64,000 nt of DNA from Bugulina stolonifera (lineage: Eukaryota; Bryozoa; Gymnolaemata; Cheilostomatida; Bugulidae), in NCBI GenBank assembly GCA_935421135.1, contig OW285191.1:18988700-19052699 (forward strand). Reading direction: 5' to 3'. A program made the position numbers and the translations under genes. This document shows positions 41,301 to 64,000 of the stretch, piece after piece. Below the pieces are notes generated by a model. The model was given only the letters and a program-made list of their open reading frames with translations. It had not been told where the DNA came from and ran no database searches. Positions within the stretch are counted from its first letter, which is position 1, and each line of letters opens with the position of its first letter.

Positions 41301-43226
41301 TATTGCACATTCATATTTATTAATATTTTGTTTATATTACATTAGATTATTGTTATTATAATTATGTTTTATTATATTATTTTCCATAGATTAAATATTT
41401 TATTTATTTTAGTTTTTTTATTCTGTTTTAAACCTTTGAATACCTTCGAATATATAGAACACTTTGACTCTTGAACAATAAAAGTAAGGGGAGTGTACCT
41501 TTTAAATAACTGGAAAAGAAGTAGGCTCTATAGTTAGGCTAATAGTATAGTCACAGTGATTAGACTTGGTTTGATGATTTTATCTTGTACCAAGGCCAAT
41601 TCAGTGTTATTTTAGTTTTAACTTGGGACTTGCACCATTTCGTATGTTTGTATATAATAGAAATATAAATCTCATATGAATATTGCTTATTATATACAAC
41701 TATGTGACTATTATAAATAGTTATCAATATTATATTCTTTATATTGTATGGTTGTCATTAAATTATTTGTCTATAGGATGGCTATCGACTGCTTCACGAT
41801 AATGAAAAATAGTTACTCGCTTCAAAATCACTAGTTTGAGTGTGGCTTACGGCGTACCGGTACTGATTATTTTGCTGTGTAGTTTATAGTGTCTTTTGAC
41901 CATAGGTTCAAACCCTCTAAAGAGTCGGACTTTTGTTATAATTAGTAGGCCTAAGAAAAAAGCTGTGCCTTCCTCTATATTTAAGTGGTTCAAGACTGAT
42001 TGACAGCACATCTAGGCTACCTTAAATGTTTTTCATAGACCTCATTGCCTGGCTGTCTTACAGTTATTTCTAATTCATCACTTGAATCCCAAAGCGATCA
42101 TGATGGTTTCTTGTGGGCTACGCTTTGGTAAATGTGCAATAGTTCCAACATAGCGTGCAATGGTTATGTTGATGTTGACAGGGTAAGTTGGCATCCCAAC
42201 TTACCTCGCTCTCCCCTACAATAATTAAAACATAGCGGTGCAATTTAGATATGTTGATGTATATCATTTTGTCCTAGTCGACCTGTTGTCAGCATTTCCC
42301 ACGTTATCTTAAATCTTAAATAGAAATAATATAATCAAAACTTCTATTGATCCAGTAGGATAGATGCATATTTTTAATTAGTTTGCAAAACTAGCTCAGC
42401 TTTCAACAGGTAAATATGAAACCATTTAAACACAATGTGACATACACATACATGTACATGTAGATTTTGAAGTGAACCCGTTTATAGTTGGACTATCATA
42501 AAAATTTACGATATTTTAATGCATTGCGATTTCTACACACTCAGTACTGAATTAACTTCCTGGACTCATACACGCTTCCCTTGTCCATCTTAGGCTGATT
42601 TTTCACTAACTTGTCATCTGCTGAGACAGTGCTGCCCGTCTTTCCTTCACTATGATGATAATAATGTTGAAATTGTAATGGATTATAAAAGTGTTGTTGT
42701 AGTGATAAGTGCTTTGTAGAAATTGAACACCAATATTAATTTGTCTTCTTTTCTTGTGCATGAATATGGTGCTAAATTGAATATAGATTTTAAGTGATGT
42801 AAGATGTTAGGGTTAGCTTTACTCTTGGGACCCTAACTATCTAGTATTAGTATGAGCTACTGACTTGTTATTGACTCTGACTTGGATGCCAGCTCTACCT
42901 GCTGGCTGTACCATAGGTTAGTAGCCTTCATTAGCACATTAATATCAAGTATCATCTATAGTATTAGTATAGAGTATCATCTAGCACCTCAATACCTCTC
43001 AGTAAAGCCGCATCAGTATATTATAGAATTACATGTAGTTGTATAGGTTTCTAGCCTACTATTTCCATAATTGCAAGTCTCAAAGTATAATTTTGACAAT
43101 GTGATGCTCTTTACTAGAGTGAGGAGAGAAGTTTAACAGTCACAAGCTGGATGCTATTATAATAGAGAGATATAGCTGGTGCTGCTAGTACAGTAGGTAG
43201 AGCATTGTGCTGCATACAATCCAACC
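38374..43226. other. Divergent spacer between peroxidase and Gq-alpha, no confident gene
   Basis: A 4.9 kb gap between divergently transcribed genes. Several protein-like but short open stretches cluster at 39484-40284 on both strands and one at 40601-40834 on the minus strand; none has a supported start, splice partner or family. The stretch 40980-41420 is extremely AT-rich. The right end must hold the Gq-alpha promoter. Confidence 0.55.
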
Positions 43227-57801
<14,575 letters not shown>

Positions 57802-59565
57802 GCTATCTTCTAACAAATCTCCACCCGACTAGATCATGGTTAGCTGTGTCAAGGCTGAAACGTTCACTCACCACAATTGTCTAAATGTCGACTGAGCTGT
57901 GGGTTTTCAAGATTATATTTTCTTTTATACTAAAGATAGTATTTTGCCTTGGTTTAAGAGTGTATGGTATTTATTACTAGTACATGTGCAGTAACAGTAG
58001 GTCAATACCAACTCTGTATCGCAAGTACCTTCTTCACCAGTAGTGTATTGGTCAGTCAGACTGGTTGTGCCATGTACACTGCATGTAAATATCAGCTCTA
58101 CTGTCTCTAGTCATTTATATAAACAGTGATGTCACTTCCTCTCTATTTCTATCAACCAAGTGAGTGCATATGTAGTGCTGTACTGTATGTACTATGTATT
58201 ATATATATACATGTATATTGCAACGTCTTCTGTTATTGGTTCTTTCTGTCTACTAGTCAGAGTGTCTGCTCTTACACGACTATTATTACTGGGCATTCCT
58301 AAGCTCTGCAAAACATGGACTTTGGGATTGTCCTCCCCAAGTTGTCCCTCCCTCTTTTTCAGAGGAGAGGAGACAACTTCTTTATTATAGTCAGTTAGCT
58401 TAGGAGTGACCGCACTACTACTATGACTGGTATATCTGCTCAAATGATAATAATATGACCCCCAGCCTCTACTGTCTGCTACATAATCCCATCTCACCTA
58501 AGGCTAACTGGTCACTTCTTCTTCCCCTTTCTGTCTAGTGGGACTGGGCCCTTTGTTAGAATAATAGTTAGAACTACAGCTATACAGGTGTGTGGTCATT
58601 AGATAACAGACGCTAGGGTTCTATTGCTTCTCTGTGGGTTAGGTCTAGTAAACTTTTTTGGTAAATAATTCTAGTACTCTAAGGCAACTACACTTAACCA
58701 CCTTCTGAGTAGTCAGTAGAGATTCACAAACTATAGACAGTCTGGATGAACTTTTGATGAATATATTATTATGGTTACTAACTATTAGCTACACTAAATT
58801 ACTGCAATGGAATTTTCAATAAAACTAGTTTTGGATTTTTATTTATCATACCAATGTTAATTTTGACTTTTTACCTCTTTCTATTAAAATGCTTTTACTA
58901 TTATTATGTTTGTATGATATATTATTATTACTATAATATTGTATTCAATGTTCAATGTTGTAGTAATTTAAACAGGATTTAGAACATCAACATTATGATT
59001 ATTGTTACATTTTTATTATATACAACAAATATTGTTCTAATTGATAACTCTATTGTGATTTTATATTACAATTTTGTCCAGATGTTAGTTGAGTAGGGAC
59101 AATTTAAATGCCCCAAAATCTTTACATGTTTATATAAGCAGTTTGTTTCTTGTGGGATATGAAATATATAGGTTGTTGTCCAAAATATGTATATAACCCT
59201 GTCCTATCAGTTGATTACATATGGATGCTATTTATTATTATGTTCCGCAGCAAACCACTCACTCCTAGGTACTTACTTGGATAGGACAGGTAAGTGTATA
59301 ATTAAAGTAATGGCATACAATACAAGTAATACAAGTAATGGCATGAAATCAATATTTGCATAAATATATATGTTGAGCATCAGTTGAGCTTTCAAGGACT
59401 TGAGATTTTTCTGGAAGTTTGAAAATAATTAATTTTAGATATGTATGCACAATCACAAAAATAATAGGAACTAATAGTTTATGGCAAATCAATAAAAGAG
59501 TTAAAATAAAATATGCTTCACAATAATGAAAATGTTTGGAGGTTGACTTAGAATGCACCACCTGC
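57802..59565. other. Convergent spacer between Gq-alpha and BCKDHA
   Basis: This holds the two 3' untranslated regions, the foldback element at 58291-58411, a plus-strand AATAAA near 58818 and a minus-strand AATAAA at 59236-59231. No coding region is seen. Confidence 0.6.
58291..58411. mobile_element. Short foldback element related to the 6.5 kb transposon ends
   Basis: The two halves are imperfect inverted copies, with GGGCATTCCTAAGC on the left and GGTCACTCCTAAGC on the inverted right. The inverted right half, ending in TATAATAAAGAAGTTGTC and a CTCCTCTCC stretch, parallels the start of the 272 bp terminal repeat at 46218 (CTAATAAGC, then TCATAATAAGAAGTTGTCCT). It lies between the converging Gq-alpha and BCKDHA genes. 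Confidence 0.55.
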
Positions 59566-62500
59566 CTAAGACTCGTATTTACTAAGATTGTACTTGTCTT
59601 TATATTGGATGAAATGTTCCTCAGCCTCTTCAAGCTGTTTTTCTATTCTCTTTGGCATCTCATCGTAGACATCATTATATGCAGTATTTAGTGGACCTAA
59701 TTTCTCATTCTCTGCCTCGGTAAACGCTTCTAGCACCTGAAAAGAGCACAGAGATTATACCTGCTCTCCACCAGTTTCTAATTTCAAGCATGACATACTG
59801 TGTGTGAGAGACTCACTTGCTTTCTTTTAGACTTGAGCATTGTCTCAGTTTGAACGTCAGTCCACCATCCCTTGTGCATTAAGTAAGCTCCCAGTCTCTT
59901 AATAGGGTTGTCTGTTTCCTTCCAGTAAGATACTTCATCCAATGACCTGTATGCACTGCTGTCATCTGATGTGCTGTGGTGGCCCACTCTGTATGACATC
60001 ATACAACAGATGAGATAGCCTTTAATCATTGTAACAGGCAACCAACCTCCTGTGTGATCGTCTCCAATGCAAAGGGGCATAACTCCAAAAATACAACAGT
60101 TCTCACATGCATCTGGTAATACATGTAGAATAAACTATAACTAGCTAATATACTCCATATTTACCTGTATGTCATGGCTTCTACTAATACAGGTCTATTC
60201 TCAGAGAGGGACAACTCCCTTGCCTTCTTGACAGCATTGTAGACAGCAAAGACATCGTTACCATTAACTCTGATAGTGGCAATACCATATCCTACTCCTC
60301 TACTTGCAATACCATCACCTCTGTACTGTTCATGTGTTGGTGTAGATATAGCATAGCCATTGTTTCTACTGTAATATATTACATGTGCGAGACAACTATG
60401 AAAGAGAGAACAACTCCAATATAGCAGTTATTTAGCACACAACATATCTAACATACCCACCATTTCAGGCGGTTCTACCACACATATAATAACATAAAGA
60501 CTTCATTGTAGTCTTTAAGTCTTAAAAGTCTTTATATTATCTGTTATACATGACAAGTACAGTGTACATTAAGTTGATTAAGAGTGGGGGGGGGGGGAGC
60601 GAGAGCACATCTGACTTAAAAGTACCCAGCACTATCCAGTAGAATGGTTTAACACGACCTAGTCATCTGTAAAGGGTGGCTGCAACGGAGGCGGTTGATC
60701 ACAGGTACTGCCAGTCTGTCAGCCAAAGCTGGTCTCGAAAGAAAAGCTGAACGAGTGTTAGTTAGAGTCACTACATTAAGAGATCACTAAAGTGATTAGT
60801 GGCGCTGTTCGTTGAAAAGGCCAACAAGTTGATCTTTTACCTTCGTGTAGTTGGGTTTGTGTCTAGAATGAGGCTGCATTGGTCTAAATAAGGCTGTCCA
60901 CAGGCCCAACACTGAGTAAAAAAAGTCTAACCACATGAATTACCATTTTGCTTCATCTAGGTATCAAGCCCTATTTTAGAGTTATCCTCTCCATTAGAAA
61001 GTCATGTACATGTAAGCATAACTCCAAGATAATAGAGAACTCTCCAGTAGTGGTACTTCAGTTTACCAAATTCTTTCAATACTCAAGGCATTCAGTCACG
61101 GTTAATTGTTTCCATTCAATGGTTAACGTACAAAAATTATGAAACAAATTCTAAGAAGACTCCATGCTAGTTAAAATACACCAACCATAAGCCTGCAAAG
61201 CGTATCCTTTAACCCAAGTTGGAATATCTCTACCTAAATCACAAGAGGGGTCAATTCGACCAGTCAAGTTGAAAATTCCAGCAGAAAGACAATTCTCAGC
61301 CATACTCCATTGTTAGTCTAATCTAATTACTAAAAGGGTAAGAAATGCACTTACCAGATGAATATAATGGGACATTCTAAAGTAGCAGCAAAATTGAGGG
61401 CTCCATGAGCGTCCCCTTCTGAAGCTGCTCCGTCACCAAAATAACAGGCTACACACAGTCCGTTCCCTTGCATCTTGTAAGAGTATGCTGCACCAACAGC
61501 TAAAATAATGTGAAAACATAATAGTGTAAAAATGGGATATAAATTCAAACAAATAGAATTACACCAAAATACTTTGTACTTAAGAGAAGGCTGACAGTAG
61601 GCTGCACCGACATTTCATTTAACGTGATGCAAATATCCGCAAGAAAACTGTGAGTGATCCACGCTTCGATACGTCACCGAGTGTATCAAGTCATCGTAAT
61701 TGGTCTTGAAATTCTGTTACTGAGAAAATGACTTGAATTTGATAAAAACAACTTGAAGTTCCAATATGGCCACATGCTTTGTTACCATATTTACCATATA
61801 TACAAACACACTGTTACCATAGATACCATATACACAAACACGCTGTCACCATAGATACCATATATACAAACACGCTGTTACCATAGATACCATATATACA
61901 AACACGCTGTAACCATAGATAACATATATACAATCACGCTGTTACCACATTTACATGTACCATATATACAAACACGCGGACTCCTTGCGGTAGTCTATGC
62001 TCAGAGAAGAAACAGTAGCAAATGGTACATTATACATCAGTCTCCACGCAAGTAAACATAGAGGGGTAGTTATTACCTTGAGGCAACTGAGTTGCAAGGG
62101 GGGAAGAGATGGTCATAAAGTGGAGATCTTTAGAGCCATAGTGTATGGGCATCTGTCTACCTTTACCGATATCCTTTCTGTTACCATAACATTGGTGCAT
62201 AAACTGTATCAATGGAAATCTTCTGTACATCAGAACACCTGTGTTGGGTAAGATGACAGTGACCAAGTGGAGATTTTATGAAATGCAGCTGTAGAAACAT
62301 TAATGCTAACATGTTCGTTATCTGACTGTAAAACTTTTGTATAGAACGTACCTGCCTCCCTGTATTGTCCCCATATTAGATCTTTAGGATTTAGGGCTGC
62401 TGCTGAACCGACCTGTGCCGCCTCTTCCCCATAGTTTGTCATGTAGAAACTCAACCTCCCATGCCTCTGCGCCTCATATAATATTTTATCCATAACATTC

Positions 62501-63362
62501 AGTGTAATCATACTTTCATACATATGAAGGCACTCTTCTTTGTCAATCTGTAACCAGTTGGAGGATACATACCTTGATATTGTGCGTAAGACGACACAAT
62601 AGATACACATACTACTACGTGCACCAGAGAAGTAAGAGTCGTTTATTTTTGTAATGTTTAAGAATAGCAGACCTGAGGGTCCGTAGCTCCATCTTGGATT
62701 TCCCCATTGTCTCCCAACACAGTGTAGACAGGGATACCAGGGTCAGTCTCTGGTAAAATAAAATCCAATGAGGTCACCCAAACCGGTTTATGGGCTTGAC
62801 TCCCTGGAAAGTTTGGGCTAGAAGTACCGTAGGTTCCAGTCTAAAAAATTCATAGCACAGGCATATTTATGTCCTGTACATACGTATATCAGGTTTGGAG
62901 TGATATTACATTTAAGAACTTACCGGCCTTACTTTCCATTATTAATCCCAAGTAAGAAATCAGCATTTTTTTCTAGTTAGTGGTACGTGGGGAACGAACA
63001 CGCTACCGATGGCCAAGTTATGTGGCACAGGAATATTATAAGGTTGGATGCTCTTTCTAACACCACAAATGACCTTTTAGGGGACTTGAACCTGGGACTC
63101 CCACACAGAAGTCCAGAGCCGAACCACTAGCATCATTGATTATGAGATACATACACAAATGTATATATATATATATATTTTGTCGCAAGTTAATATTATC
63201 ATTTAATTTACATTAGAGGTGATAACAATGTGCTCATCACATAACCAGTATAAATATTACCTGCAACTTTAATAGATGTCTGTCCACTTTCACTGCGTCC
63301 ATATGGTGTAGACTACCACCTACCTGGCGAATCATTCGCCTTAGATCAAATCGAGAAATCAT
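59566..63362 (-). CDS. BCKDHA: Branched-chain 2-oxoacid dehydrogenase E1 alpha subunit, mitochondrial
   Basis: Eight exons on the minus strand: 63362-63261, 62840-62673, 62547-62352, 62238-62077, 61499-61355, 60368-60165, 59988-59817, 59736-59566 (1,320 nt, 439 aa; the human protein is 445). With E1-beta it decarboxylates the 2-oxo acids of Leu, Ile and Val in the matrix, using thiamine diphosphate. The N-terminus [17 protein letters not shown] is a basic amphipathic presequence. [19 protein letters not shown] and QYREAGVLMYR mark the fold. The thiamine-binding motif is [11 protein letters not shown] at 231-241, followed by [12 protein letters not shown]. The phosphorylation loop [18 protein letters not shown] at 328-345 keeps both kinase-target serines (331 and 341), so control by BCKD kinase is likely conserved. 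The exon extending to 63415 on its 5' side may include untranslated leader after an acceptor. Intron 4 has a 32 bp tandem repeat. It converges with the Gq-alpha gene 1.8 kb away. A possible poly(A) signal is at 59236-59231. Confidence 0.97.
61778..61978. repeat. 32 bp tandem repeat in BCKDHA intron 4
   Basis: About six copies of a 32 bp unit containing TTACCATAGATACCATATAT and ACAAACACGC. Confidence 0.92.
63066..63132 (-). repeat. tRNA-derived SINE-like fragment
   Basis: On the minus strand CTAGTGGTTCGGCTCTGG is followed by GTCCCAGGTTCAAGTCCCC, resembling pol III A and B boxes and similar to the piece at 20255-20337. The T stem does not pair properly. It lies in BCKDHA intron 1. Confidence 0.4.
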
Positions 63363-64000
63363 GGTTGACCATGCACAGTCTAACCTTGTATTTTCCGTCT
63401 GAAGGGTTTCACACTGTAACAAAAATGACTTAGCGCCACAGCCCACAGGTAATTAAAAGTTAACGGCATACCAACAAGGAAAATATTTTATACCATGGTA
63501 CATCTACTATACTACAATAATAAAGTCACTCCCATCTGATGTATGAAGGAGGAGGCCATTTAGTAGTAGGTTACCAATTCAAGTAGGTCGTCCATGTTGA
63601 TATTCTACCACAGAATCAACCTTGGTGGTACATTTTAACTTACGTAACATGTAGGTTGAATGTCTCATGATTAAAAGAGTGTGCTACAATAGGCAAACCA
63701 GGATTTGCAGCTGATTTGATTGTCAGAGAAATGTGATGATGACAGCGAGACGTCCAATTGGATAGCTGCCAACACAAATGTATATACTTCTGTCTAGTGG
63801 TAGTCATAGCCTATAGCCCTATATGATACACATGAGATTTGCTTGCATCATATATGGTAACATTATATTGTAATGTTTTTGTAGTAAGTTACATACAGGA
63901 GCCGAGGGCTACAAGTATGTGAAGGGCTTGGAAGGTGGTAGAGGCCGACCAAGTAACCTTCTGCTCATTACATAAAGAGTGAACAGTTATTATATGTGCT
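63363..64000. other. Upstream region of BCKDHA, no other gene seen
   Basis: The BCKDHA first exon may extend to 63415, where a tgttacag acceptor-like sequence ends, implying an untranslated exon further upstream. No other coding region is visible up to the window edge. Confidence 0.5.

Noticed and set aside
41895..41935. B-box-like GGTTCAAACCC
   Set aside because: No matching A box or cloverleaf could be placed upstream.
43170..43226. tRNA D-arm-like sequence (AGTACAGTAGGTAGAGCA) just before the Gq-alpha start
   Set aside because: No anticodon or T arm follows. It lies in the leader of the gene, so the resemblance is taken as chance.

Overview
The window is eukaryotic nuclear DNA from an animal. 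It is AT-rich and carries six spliced protein-coding genes with GT-AG introns. Every exon chain given below closes in frame from an ATG to a stop, and I checked each junction phase by hand. The gene set is a Gq-type G-protein alpha subunit, two CD225/dispanin membrane proteins, mitochondrial Tim50, the E1-alpha subunit of branched-chain keto-acid dehydrogenase, and a secreted plant-type (non-animal superfamily) haem peroxidase. This mix suggests a metazoan, and the peroxidase makes a non-bilaterian such as a sponge or cnidarian my best guess. The species is not identified.

Layout from left to right: 1-3572 has no confident gene. TIMM50 (minus, ten exons, 426 aa) fills 3573-18734. Two CD225-family genes follow on the minus strand at 20666-22680 (272 aa) and 24143-27524 (126 aa). 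The peroxidase gene (minus, eight exons, 585 aa) is at 28783-38373. A 4.9 kb gene-poor gap leads to the Gq-alpha gene (plus, eight exons, 354 aa) at 43227-57801. BCKDHA (minus, eight exons, 439 aa) at 59566-63362 converges on it.

Introns hold most of the DNA and are unusually rich in tandem repeats with unit sizes of 4, 20, 21, 23, 24, 26, 28, 32 and 53 bp. The largest is a perfect tetranucleotide array of about 1.35 kb inside a 1.8 kb CD225-gene intron. Intron 4 of the Gq-alpha gene contains a 6,515 bp DNA transposon with 272 bp terminal inverted repeats and an 8 bp target duplication. Inside it are spliced-looking exons of two unidentified convergent genes. Smaller DNA elements (a hAT-like MITE with an 8 bp duplication, other inverted-repeat elements, tRNA-derived SINE-like pieces) sit in introns and spacers.

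The most unusual single observation is intron 2 of the Gq-alpha gene. It is 636 nt (212 codons), phase 0 and has no stop in the reading frame of its flanking exons because it consists mostly of a 24 bp repeat. Retaining it would insert a repetitive segment into the alpha-helical domain. Functionally, two genes act in mitochondria (Tim50 in protein import, BCKDHA in branched-chain amino-acid catabolism). The others act in membrane signalling, membrane trafficking and the extracellular space. Nothing indicates that the six form one pathway.
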